From Ottowia massiliensis (GTDB lineage Bacteria > Pseudomonadota > Gammaproteobacteria > Burkholderiales > Burkholderiaceae_C): DNA of 64,000 nt. The stretch lies in contig NZ_LT964854.1 in the NCBI RefSeq assembly GCF_900240305.1, positions 2,356,001 to 2,420,000 of the forward strand. Reading direction: 5' to 3'. Both the position numbers and the translations under genes were made by a program. Positions 16,463 through 23,842 of the stretch are shown here, one piece after another (position 1 is the first letter of the stretch; each line of letters opens with the position of its first letter). The notes below the pieces were generated by a model. That model made no database searches and had not been told where the DNA came from. It saw nothing but the letters and a program-made list of their open reading frames with translations.

Positions 16463-16490
16463 TTGACAGAAATTTCAGCCAGCCTACAAT
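16463..16490 (+). promoter_or_regulatory. strong sigma-70 promoter, likely leaderless transcript
   Basis: TTGACA at 16463-16468 and TACAAT at 16485-16490 are spaced by 16 bp. The expected start is about 16496-16498, at or just before the ATG at 16499, and no ribosome site fits between. Confidence 0.8.
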
Positions 16491-16498
16491 CCGCGCTC

Positions 16499-17029
16499 AT
16501 GGAACTCACTGACATTCAGCAACGCTTCGTCATCCACTGGGGCGAGATGGGTTCGGCCTGGGGCGTGAACCGCACGGTGGCGCAGATTCACGCGCTGCTG
16601 TTCATTCACGGCAGGCCGCTACACGCCGAGGAGCTGGCGGCCACGCTGGGCGTGGCGCGCTCGAACGTGAGCAACAGCCTCAAGGAATTGCAGAACTGGG
16701 GCCTGGTGCGCGTGACCCACACGCTGGGCGACCGGCGCGACTATTTCGAAACTTCGGGCGATGTGTGGGAGCTGTTTCGCACCATCGTGCGCGGCCGCAA
16801 GGAGCGCGAGTTCGACCCCACCACGCGCCTGCTGGCCGAGCTGGCCGCGCGCGAAGACTTCGCCCAGGAGCCGCCCGAGGCGCAAGACCGCGTGCGTGAA
16901 ACGCTGCGCCTGATGCAGGCGCTGGGCGCGTGGACGGAGGAGATGCTGCGCCTGTCGCCCCACACGCTGGAGAAAGTGCTGCGCCTGGGCGCGAGCGTGC
17001 AACGCTTCGTGCGCGACAAGCCGGACTGA
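16499..17029 (+). CDS. GbsR/MarR-type transcriptional regulator
   Basis: This 176-aa protein has a winged helix-turn-helix in its first half (HAEELAATLGVARSNVSNSLKELQNWGLV, residues about 40-68). It belongs to the GbsR family of MarR-like repressors: the N-terminal FVIHWGEMGSAWGVNRTVAQIHALLF segment and the LGDRRDYFE wing are characteristic. The C-terminal half is helical and probably dimerises. The ATG at 16499 lies just after a strong promoter, so in-frame sequence upstream from 16391 is not translated. The gene ends in a 59-bp tandem duplication. What it controls is unknown; the divergent Csp-like gene is a candidate. Confidence 0.88.
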   Translation: MELTDIQQRFVIHWGEMGSAWGVNRTVAQIHALLFIHGRPLHAEELAATLGVARSNVSNSLKELQNWGLVRVTHTLGDRRDYFETSGDVWELFRTIVRGRKEREFDPTTRLLAELAAREDFAQEPPEAQDRVRETLRLMQALGAWTEEMLRLSPHTLEKVLRLGASVQRFVRDKPD

Positions 17030-17120
17030 GGCAGGACTGGGCGCCGGCGCGAAGGGTTCAGCGCTTCGTGCGCGACAAGCCGGACTGAGGCAGGACTGGG
17101 CGCCGGCGCGAAGGGTTCAG
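17003..17120. repeat. 59-bp perfect tandem duplication over the gbsR-like stop codon
   Basis: Two head-to-tail copies (17003-17061 and 17062-17120) start CGCTTCGTGCGCGACAAG and appear identical. The first contains the last nine codons and stop of the regulator. The second repeats them downstream, leaving the protein intact. Confidence 0.92.
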
Positions 17121-17722
17121 CGCTTCGCAATGGCGCCAGGCGCAGACGGCGGGCGTACGGCTTTTTCTAGCTCCTTTCTTCATAGCATGATGTCTTGGTG
17201 AAATCTGCGAGGAACGGTATTTTTGACCCTTTGAATTTGCTTCTGTTTTTGATAAAGCTCTGAACGATGGCGCCTTTGTTTTCACCCCTTCGCCGGGCTG
17301 GCCCGCTCTTGTTTCGCGGCGCGGGCGCTTTGGCTTCGCCGCTGGCCGGGCTGCGGACAGCGGCTGGAGCGGGGCTTCAGGCTTCGCGCTGCGGCGCGCC
17401 ACCCCTTTTTTGTCCATCATTTTCATTTTCAACTGAAATTTTGAAAGCAACTGCCATGACTGATGAAAACAGCTGCGCCAACCCGGCCAGCCAGGCCGAT
17501 GCCGCCCAGGCGCATCAAGAAAAGGAGCAGACACGAAAGCTCAAGAACCTGTTCAAAGGCTGCCGACAGGCGCGAAAAGCGCGGCCTTCAGGCGGTCTGC
17601 GCCCCCTCACGGCCAGGCTCCGGGCAGGTTCCAAAACCGCGAAACGTCCCTGCAAAAACGGAAAAGCCCTGCGCCATTGATGCGGTAGCGAATGCATTGC
17701 CTCAACCCAACCGGAGAAAACC
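17121..17722. other. intergenic region with repeat copy and a doubtful 74-aa ORF
   Basis: This holds repeat copy 5 and then a plus-strand ORF at 17457-17680 (74 aa, MTDENSCANPASQAD..). Its acidic first third looks natural, but the rest is a basic stretch resembling GC-rich intergenic sequence also seen near 40540. I do not call it a gene with confidence. Confidence 0.45.
17163..17254 (-). repeat. dispersed intergenic repeat, copy 5
   Basis: Minus-strand reading gives ACCAAGACATCATGCTATGAAGAAAGGAGCTAG at the right end and an AGAAGCAAATTCAAAGGG block at the left end. Confidence 0.88.
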
Positions 17723-18139
17723 ATGTCCCTGTCCCCCTTTGCCGCTTTGCTCATCTGCCTGGCGCTTGCCGTCGCCGGGCCGCTGGCCGCCATGCGCTAT
17801 TTGCGCCCCATCCTCATGCAGACCATTGGCCGCCTGTGTGACGACGGGCAGGGCAGCGGCCCCATTGCCGCCGATTTCTGGACGCGCGCCGCCTATGTGC
17901 TGGCCATCAGCGGCACGGCCCTGCTGGTGCTGCTGTGGGGCGATTTCGACGCCATTCACCCCATGCAGGCCCTGCGGCGCGGGCTGCTGCTGGTGTCAGG
18001 CGGCGTGTTTGCCAGCGTGTCTTTCATTGCTTTCAATGTGTGGAAGCACGTGGCGGCCCTGCTGGCCGCCCGCCGCCCGCCTGGGGCCGTGCCCGCGCCC
18101 GCTGTGTGCTGGCCTGAAGACGGGGAGTCCAGCTCATGA
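17723..18139 (+). CDS. small multi-pass membrane protein of the SDR/DoxX operon
   Basis: This 138-aa protein has three to four hydrophobic segments (residues about 5-24, 58-72, 89-107) and a charged C-terminal tail. The ATG has a clear GGAGAAAACC ribosome site. Its stop overlaps the next gene's ATG (ATGA), so it is coupled to the SDR-type gene. The layout, with DoxX-like and DUF2269 membrane proteins downstream, suggests a membrane redox or transport module. No family was recognised. Confidence 0.75.
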   Translation: MSLSPFAALLICLALAVAGPLAAMRYLRPILMQTIGRLCDDGQGSGPIAADFWTRAAYVLAISGTALLVLLWGDFDAIHPMQALRRGLLLVSGGVFASVSFIAFNVWKHVAALLAARRPPGAVPAPAVCWPEDGESSS

Positions 18140-19161
18140 GCGCCCAAGCCGCAACTCCATCCGCCGCATCCGCCGCATCCGCTGCCCCGCCCCTTGCACT
18201 GCTGTGCGGCACCAGCGGCTTCATTGGCCGCCACATCGCCTGCGCCCTGCGGGCCGCCGGCTGGCAAGTGCGCCCCGCCAGCCGCCGCAGCGCCCCGGCG
18301 GTGGACTACACCCGCGCCACCCATGCCAGCGACTGGCAGCCCCTGCTGCAAGGCGCCAGCGCCGTCATCAATGCCGTGGGCGTGCTGCGCGACAGCCGCG
18401 CGCGCCCCATGCAGGCGCTGCATGCGGATGCGCCCTGCGCCCTGTTTGAAGCCTGCGCGGCCAGTGGCGTGCGGCGCGTCATCCACATCTCCGCCCTGGG
18501 CATAGACGGCGGCGGCCCCGCCGCCCGCACGCCCTATGCCCGCACCAAGCGCCAGGCCGAAGAGCGCCTGCTCGCCCTCACTGCGCAGGGGCGGCTCGAT
18601 GGCATCGCCTTGCGCCCCAGCCTGGTTTTTGGCGCGGGCGGCGCCAGCACCCGCCTTTTTCTGGCCCTGGCCCGCCTGCCCGTGCTCGCGCTGCCGCGCT
18701 GCGCCTTCACCGCCCGCGTGCAGCCCCTGGCCGTGTGGGATTTGGCCGAAGCCGTGGCCCGCCTGGCTGCAAGCCCTGCCGCCAGCCATGCGGCGAACGC
18801 CCGCCCCCTCACCGGCCTGCTGGAGCTGGCAGGCCCCCAGCCGCTGACGCTGGCCGCCTACATCCAGCAACTGCGCGCCAGTCAGGGCCGCCCGCCCGCC
18901 CGCGCGCTGGCGCTGCCCGCCTGCATCACCCGCGCCAGCGCCCGCCTGGGCGACGCGCTGCCCTTTTCGCCGTGGTGCACCCAGTCGCTGCACCTGCTGT
19001 CTGCCGGCAATGTGGCCAGCCCCGCAGCTTTATCGGAGCTGCTGGGCCGCCCCGCCACCGCCCCCGCGCAATTCATGCAGGCTTTGGCCGCTGCCGCCCA
19101 GGCGGACGCGCCCGGGGTGCGAAAGCCTCAAAACGGCAGAGACGAAGGAGGCGCGCCATGA
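18136..19161 (+). CDS. NAD(P)-binding SDR/epimerase-like protein (atypical, NDUFA9-like)
   Basis: This 341-aa protein has an N-terminal Rossmann fold: CGTSGFIGRH at about residues 24-33 is the GxxGxxG dinucleotide motif, and YARTKRQ at about 134-140 supplies the Tyr-x-x-x-Lys pair of extended SDRs. It resembles complex-I NDUFA9-like and NmrA-like epimerase relatives. Substrate unknown. It overlaps the upstream membrane gene by 4 nt. In relatives, as I recall, this domain is commonly fused or directly coupled to a DoxX-like membrane domain; here the DoxX-like part begins 264 nt later, after an inserted repeat. Confidence 0.85.
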   Translation: MSAQAATPSAASAASAAPPLALLCGTSGFIGRHIACALRAAGWQVRPASRRSAPAVDYTRATHASDWQPLLQGASAVINAVGVLRDSRARPMQALHADAPCALFEACAASGVRRVIHISALGIDGGGPAARTPYARTKRQAEERLLALTAQGRLDGIALRPSLVFGAGGASTRLFLALARLPVLALPRCAFTARVQPLAVWDLAEAVARLAASPAASHAANARPLTGLLELAGPQPLTLAAYIQQLRASQGRPPARALALPACITRASARLGDALPFSPWCTQSLHLLSAGNVASPAALSELLGRPATAPAQFMQALAAAAQADAPGVRKPQNGRDEGGAP

Positions 19162-19242
19162 GCCACAGAACGCACGGAGCGCCTGCATGCCCGCGCGCTT
19201 CAGCGCCCGGAACGCCTGAAGCAGGCGGAACGCCCAGCCCGG

Positions 19243-19334
19243 CTGAATTCGCTCATGTTTCCATAGCAATACGTCCTGGTGAAATCTGCGCGAGGCGGAA
19301 TTCACGGCCCCTGAATTTGCTCCTGTTTCTGATG
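19243..19334 (-). repeat. dispersed intergenic repeat, copy 6, separating SDR and DoxX-like genes
   Basis: On the minus strand: CACCAGGACGTATTGCTATGGAAACATGAGCGAATTC at the right and CAGGAGCAAATTCAGGGG at the left. It lies between the stop of the SDR gene and the likely start of the DoxX-like gene. Confidence 0.87.
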
Positions 19335-19424
19335 ACCTGCGGCCTTCTTCATGGCCTGACGGCAAGAAGCCCGCAGCCGCGCTTGGCCCAACGCCAGCCG
19401 GCCCCGTTTCCGCCTTTGCCTGCC

Positions 19425-19826
19425 ATGACCTCTCCCGCCATGCCCACTGCTTTGCGCCCCCATTCGCCTGACGACGCCCGCCTGCTGCGCGCAAGCCTGA
19501 TCGCCGTCTGGCTCATCACCATCGCCGCCAGCCTGCTGGAATGCAACGGCCAGAGCCTGGCGCTGCTGCGGCAAGGCGGCGTGCATTCGCTGCCCTTGGC
19601 GCACGCCCTCATCGCCGCAGGCGTGGCGCTGGACGCCGCGCTGGCGCTGGCCCTGATCTGGCGGCCCGGCCGCGCCGCCTATGCCCTGGCGGCGGCCAGC
19701 GTCATTGGCCTGACCCTCACCGCCACGGCGCTGCTGCCCGCGCTGTGGCTGCACCCCATCGGGCCATTGAGCAAGAACCTGCCCATCCTCGCCATCCTGG
19801 CCGTGCTGTGGAGGCGCGCGCCATGA
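19425..19826 (+). CDS. DoxX-like family membrane protein
   Basis: This 133-aa protein has four hydrophobic segments (RASLIAVWLITIAASLLE, LAHALIAAGVALDAALALALIW, YALAAASVIGLTLTATALLPALW, NLPILAILAVLW), the topology of DoxX-like proteins. I chose the ATG at 19425. The frame is open back to an ATG at 19158 that overlaps the SDR stop, but that extension runs through the repeat and reads as low-complexity sequence. The stop overlaps the DUF2269 ATG by 4 nt. Likely works with the SDR and DUF2269 proteins in the membrane. Confidence 0.75.
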   Translation: MTSPAMPTALRPHSPDDARLLRASLIAVWLITIAASLLECNGQSLALLRQGGVHSLPLAHALIAAGVALDAALALALIWRPGRAAYALAAASVIGLTLTATALLPALWLHPIGPLSKNLPILAILAVLWRRAP

Positions 19827-20314
19827 GCCACGCCTTCAGCCTCTATCTGGCCGTCAAGTGGCTGCACATCGTCAGCAGCGTTTTCATGGTGGGCACGGGC
19901 TTTGGCTCGGCCTTCTACATGTTCTTTGCCAACCGCAGCGGCAGCGTGGCCGCCCAGGCCGTCGTCAGCCGCCTGCTCGTGCGCGCCGACTGGTGGTTCA
20001 CCACGCCCGCCATCCTCATCCAGCCCGCCAGCGGCCTGTGGCTGGCCCACGCCGCAGGCTGGCCGCTGGGCGCGCCGTGGATCGCGCTCACCCTCGCCCT
20101 CTACGCCCTGGCCGGCGCATGCTGGCTGCCCGTCGTCTGGCTGCAACTGCGCATGGCCCGCATGGCGCAAGCCGCCCACGCCCAGGGCGCGCCCCTGCCC
20201 CCGCTCTACTGGCGCTACGCCCGCCGCTGGGAGGCGCTGGGCTACCCCGCCTTCGCAGCCATGGGCGTGATCTACTGGCTCATGGTGAACAAGCCCGCGC
20301 TGTGGGGCGGCTGA
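19823..20314 (+). CDS. DUF2269 family integral membrane protein
   Basis: This 163-aa protein has four predicted membrane helices and the DUF2269 hallmark N-terminus (LYLAVKWLHIVSSVFMVGTG..), with the conserved KWLH histidine and the W-rich R-x-D-W-W-F-T segment. A ribosome site GTGGAGGCG precedes the ATG at 19823, which overlaps the DoxX-like stop. The family is often found beside SDR/DoxX-like genes. Its function is unknown. The last gene of the 17723-20314 operon. Confidence 0.88.
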   Translation: MSHAFSLYLAVKWLHIVSSVFMVGTGFGSAFYMFFANRSGSVAAQAVVSRLLVRADWWFTTPAILIQPASGLWLAHAAGWPLGAPWIALTLALYALAGACWLPVVWLQLRMARMAQAAHAQGAPLPPLYWRYARRWEALGYPAFAAMGVIYWLMVNKPALWGG

Positions 20315-20648
20315 AGGCGCGCCCAATACGCCAATGGCCACACACCCGTTGCTTCAAGACAAGGCGAATTGAATTGCCTGCGCGAATGATGAATAAACGC
20401 TCTGAAGATGAATAAACGCTCTGAATACCGGATGGCATTCAAGCACATTGTCATCCGGTTTCTCACTTTTTGATTCATGCCCCTGTTCCACGGAGCAATC
20501 AACCATGCTTTGAAAAGAACAATCAAGCGTGAAAAAATTCACCTGCATGCATCATGCAAGGCGATAAATATCATCTTCCAATGATTCGCTTTGCATGAAG
20601 CGGCTGAAACGTATTGTTCGGCGAACAGTCTGGAATGAAAAATAATGT
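20315..20648. other. AT-richer convergent intergenic region with a 19-bp direct repeat
   Basis: No gene is visible. Two identical 19-bp units (GATGAATAAACGCTCTGAA) lie head to tail at 20388-20406 and 20407-20425. The region separates the DUF2269 operon from the minus-strand Sel1-repeat gene. Confidence 0.65.
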
Positions 20649-21152
20649 TCAATGAGAACCGGCCCTTGCCATCAAACTTCGCTTGCCAACAAGAGTACGA
20701 TCAATATACCGCTTGATTTCCCTTGCCTGCTCATCCGTCAAACATTCTTGCCCGAGCACTGCCAAAAAATATCTGACTGATCTGCGGGAAGGTATATGCC
20801 TGGATGGCGCGCGTGCATATAAAATGCCCAGCTCATACGCCGCGTCAAAATCGCCCAACGCATATGCTTTCTTGAACCAAAACCTGGCTAATCTCTTTCG
20901 CCCAGCATTTTTGTAAACAAGGCCGAGATTAAAGCATGCGACAAAATATCCTTTGCTTGCAGCCAGGCGATACCATTGAATGGCAAGCCTGCGGTTTTTT
21001 TTCACGCCCCGCCCATGATCATACAAGAAACCAATGCTATTCAATGAATCTGGTCCTCCGTCTTGTGCATCCTGCATGAAAAGGCGAAATGCTTTATCTG
21101 CATCTCCACAATCCAGCGCCTTATTGGCCGCATCAAACAAAGAAGTATTCAT
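20649..21152 (-). CDS. Sel1-like repeat protein
   Basis: This 167-aa protein contains Sel1-type tetratricopeptide-like repeats: GDADKAFRLFMQDAQDG, PDSLNSIGFLYDHGRGVKKN, RLAIQWYRLAASKG, YFVACFNLGLVYKN and DAAYELGILY. Such proteins mediate protein-protein contacts, and small ones can be immunity or stress-signalling factors. No signal peptide is apparent. The ATG at 21150-21152 has an AGGAGC ribosome site. Composition is more AT-rich than the surroundings, so it may have been acquired. Specific role unknown. Confidence 0.8.
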   Translation of the reverse strand: MNTSLFDAANKALDCGDADKAFRLFMQDAQDGGPDSLNSIGFLYDHGRGVKKNRRLAIQWYRLAASKGYFVACFNLGLVYKNAGRKRLARFWFKKAYALGDFDAAYELGILYARAPSRHIPSRRSVRYFLAVLGQECLTDEQAREIKRYIDRTLVGKRSLMARAGSH

Positions 21153-21581
21153 TCCGGTCGCTCCTGATGCAAACTGTTTTCTTCTGCTTACGTGAATGAT
21201 CAAACCCGGGCTGCCTTGTTTTTTTGTCTTTCCCGGTTTGACGGCCGGTTCAAATATTCCTGAAATTTGTCAGGTGCGGCCATGCGATGTTTGCATGGAT
21301 TATCTGTATACCGCCCTGAAGAACCTTCTGCCGCTCCTTTTTCACCCCCGCTGCCCATGGCAAACGAAAAAGCAGCTGGCGGATGCTTTGCAAGACGGTA
21401 GCGGCAAGGCCTGAGCCAGGAGCAGGCACAGGAAGAGGAGGACCATAGCCTTCGCTCTTTGATTGATAGCTGCAAGTCTTTGTCCAGACTGCGCAAGAGG
21501 CGTTTTTCTGCCCTTTGAATTTGCTCCTCTTCTTGAGTCGGCCCGGCCCTGTGGGCAGGCGCTCAGGCATCATGCCCGGCC
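21153..21581. other. intergenic region with repeat copy 7
   Basis: This divergent region between the Sel1 gene and yihY contains repeat copy 7 and no convincing gene. An ORF at 21196-21414 lacks coding features. Confidence 0.5.
21451..21537 (-). repeat. dispersed intergenic repeat, copy 7 (diverged)
   Basis: The left block AGGAGCAAATTCAAAGGGCAG and the TTGCGCAGT centre are kept on the minus strand. The core has drifted to CTGGACAAAGACTTGCAGCTATCAATC. Confidence 0.78.
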
Positions 21582-22988
21582 ATGACGGAACGCGCTGCTC
21601 TTTCCCGCTGGCTTTTTTTCTTGCCGCGCAGGCTGGCCTGGCATTTCATGAATCCGGCGGCTTCGCCTGTGCTGGTGGCCTGGCGCGTGCTGATGCGGCG
21701 CTGCGCGCAGGAGCGGCTGAGCGTGACGGCCGGCTCGCTGACTTTCACCACGGTGCTGGCGCTGGTGCCGCTGGCGGTGGTGGCGCTGTCGCTTTTCACG
21801 GCTTTTCCTTCGTTTGAGCGGCTGCGGCTGGCGCTGCAAGAGTGGCTGGCGGGCAACCTGATTCCGGCCGGCATTGCCCAGAGCGTGCTGGAGAACCTGA
21901 CGGCTTTTGCGGGCAAGGCCAGCCAGCTTGGCGCGGCGGGGCTGGCGGTGCTGGTGTTCACTTCGCTGTCGCTGATGCTCACCATCGACCACGCGCTAGG
22001 GGGCATTTGGCGCGTGCCGCGCCCGCGCCCGCTGGGGCAGCGCCTGCTGGTGTATTGGGCGGCGCTGACGCTGGGGCCGCTGCTGCTGGGCGCCAGCCTG
22101 GCGATTACGAGCTATGTGATGTCGCAATCCGGCGCGTGGCTGGCCTGGCTGCCGCAGAAGGCGGGGGTGGCCCGGCATGCCCAGCAGGGCGCCGTGGCGG
22201 CGCTGCGCGCTTTGCAGCTGCTGCTGCCGGTGGGCGGGCTGGCGCTGCTGTATCACTATGTGCCCAATACGGCCGTGCTTTGGCGGCACGCGCTGGCGGG
22301 CGGCGCTTTTGCCGCGCTGGGGCTGGCTGCACTGCGCTGGGGCATGGGACTGTATCTGGCGCAGGCGCCCAGCTATTCGCTCATTTACGGCGCTTTCGCC
22401 GCCGTGCCGCTGCTGCTGCTGTGGATGCATCTTTCGTGGTTCATCGTGCTTTTGGGCGCGGTGCTTGCGGCCAGCCTGCCTTTGTTGCAGGAGGCGGCAG
22501 GCGCGGCCCGCGCGCGCTTGCGCTGCGGCCAGACGCCAGGCTGGCTTTTCCAGCTGGCCGCTGAAGCCTTGCAGCAGCTGGCCGCCGCCCGCGACACGCC
22601 CGCGCATGGCCTCACGCTGATGGAGCTGGCCGCCGCTTTGCGCGCCGATCCGCTGCAATTGCCGCCCGTGCTGCAAGCCTTGCAGGAGCTAGGCTGGACG
22701 GGGCAGCTGAGCGCGCAGGGCGCCTGCCCGCTGCCGCGCTACGTGCTGCTGGCTGATCCGGCGCGCACGCCGCTGGCGCCGCTGGTGGAGCGCCTGTTGC
22801 TGGCCCCGCCGCAGGCTGGCGCCGGTGCGCCGCTGGATGCCTTGCCAGACGCACCGCCCGCCTTGCCCGCGCTGTGGCGGCACTGGCGGGCGCTGAAGTT
22901 GCTGGATTTGCTGGAGCCGGGCCGAGCGGCTGGCAAGGCCGCTTGGGCAGCGGAGCAGCATGCGCGGGGCGCATCGCCCGGGCCATAG
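21582..22988 (+). CDS. YihY/BrkB family membrane protein
   Basis: This 468-aa protein has six membrane helices in the first two-thirds. The family pattern SVTAGSLTFTTVLALVPLAVVALSLF lies at residues 46-71, and YGAFAAVPLLLLWMHLSWFIVLLGAVL at about 270-296. The C-terminal 150 residues are a soluble, Ala/Leu/Pro-rich helical extension with wHTH-like character (LMELAAALRADPLQLPPVLQALQELGW). E. coli YihY is uncharacterised; the older RNase BN assignment was withdrawn. The ATG at 21582 has no obvious ribosome site. The gene appears intact. Confidence 0.9.
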   Translation: MTERAALSRWLFFLPRRLAWHFMNPAASPVLVAWRVLMRRCAQERLSVTAGSLTFTTVLALVPLAVVALSLFTAFPSFERLRLALQEWLAGNLIPAGIAQSVLENLTAFAGKASQLGAAGLAVLVFTSLSLMLTIDHALGGIWRVPRPRPLGQRLLVYWAALTLGPLLLGASLAITSYVMSQSGAWLAWLPQKAGVARHAQQGAVAALRALQLLLPVGGLALLYHYVPNTAVLWRHALAGGAFAALGLAALRWGMGLYLAQAPSYSLIYGAFAAVPLLLLWMHLSWFIVLLGAVLAASLPLLQEAAGAARARLRCGQTPGWLFQLAAEALQQLAAARDTPAHGLTLMELAAALRADPLQLPPVLQALQELGWTGQLSAQGACPLPRYVLLADPARTPLAPLVERLLLAPPQAGAGAPLDALPDAPPALPALWRHWRALKLLDLLEPGRAAGKAAWAAEQHARGASPGP

Positions 22989-23034
22989 CCCGCCAGCGGG
23001 TGGTCTGTGCGCGGCAGGCGGCGGCAGCGCCACT

Positions 23035-23688
23035 ATGCTTCGCGCCCTGATGTCCTCTTCCCCATTGCCTTCTTCGCCTCGCCTTTCAGATGTTTTCGCG
23101 CGCGCCCATCTGGTGCTGGGCGGCCAGAAAAGCGGCAAATCCCGCTGGGCCGAAGAGGCGGCGGCCCGCTGGCTGGCGGCAGACCCCACCCATGAAGCCG
23201 TGCTGCTGGCCACCGCCTGGCCGCACGGGCCGGAAATGCGCGAGCGCATCGCCCGCCACCAGCGCGAGCGCGCCGAGCGGGCGCCGGGCATGCGCACGCA
23301 AGAAGCCTGGCGCGATCTGCCCGCAGCCATTGCTGGCGCAGGCGGCGAGCGAACCCTGCGCGTGGTGGACTGCCTCACGCTCTGGCTCACGCAAATCATG
23401 CTGCCGCCGCCGGGCATGCCCGCCTTGCGGCAGCCGCCCGACGCCTTTCTGGCCGCGCCCGCCGCCCCGGCCTGGCAGGCGCAGGCTGCCTGGCTGCTGG
23501 ACGCCGCGCGGGCCTGCCCCGGCCCGCTGGTGCTGGTGAGCAATGAAATCGGGCTGGGCGTCATCCCCCTGGGGCGCGAAACGCGCGCGTTTGCCGACGC
23601 CCTGGGCTGGCTCAACCAGCAGGCCGCCGCCTGCTGCGAGCGCGTGACCTTCATGGCCGCTGGGCTGCCCCTGCACCTCAAGGCATGA
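23035..23688 (+). CDS. cobU: adenosylcobinamide kinase / adenosylcobinamide-phosphate guanylyltransferase
   Basis: This 217-aa bifunctional enzyme activates adenosylcobinamide by phosphorylation and then GMP transfer, giving AdoCbi-GDP. The P-loop GGQKSGKSRWAE is at residues about 19-30. VVDCLTLWLTQ and LVSNEIGLGVIPLGRETRAFAD are family motifs, and a His in the RIARHQRER segment likely carries the GMP intermediate. The start could be 23035 or 23050. It follows yihY by 46 nt and precedes a btuF-type gene after repeat copy 8. With cobT at 8-9 kb this supports late-stage cobalamin assembly or salvage. Confidence 0.92.
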   Translation: MLRALMSSSPLPSSPRLSDVFARAHLVLGGQKSGKSRWAEEAAARWLAADPTHEAVLLATAWPHGPEMRERIARHQRERAERAPGMRTQEAWRDLPAAIAGAGGERTLRVVDCLTLWLTQIMLPPPGMPALRQPPDAFLAAPAAPAWQAQAAWLLDAARACPGPLVLVSNEIGLGVIPLGRETRAFADALGWLNQQAAACCERVTFMAAGLPLHLKA

Positions 23689-23742
23689 GCGCGCGGCGGC
23701 AAGCGAAGGCGCGCGAAGCTGGCAGGCATGAAAGAGCGCTGA

Positions 23743-23830
23743 TTCAGCTCCTTGATCAATAGCGTGATGTCCTAGTGGAAACTGCGCGAACAGCCTTTTC
23801 ACACCCCTTGAATTCGCTCCTTTTTCTGAT
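23743..23830 (-). repeat. dispersed intergenic repeat, copy 8
   Basis: A near-consensus copy. Minus-strand reading: TTTCCACTAGGACATCACGCTATTGATCAAGGAGCTGAAT at the right end, AAAAGGAGCGAATTCAAGGGG at the left. It separates the cobU and btuF genes. Confidence 0.92.
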
Positions 23831-23842
23831 GAAAGAAATGCC

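Noticed and set aside
17457..17680. 74-aa ORF before the SDR operon
   Set aside because: Only the first third looks natural, it lacks a good ribosome site, and the rest resembles intergenic sequence found elsewhere.
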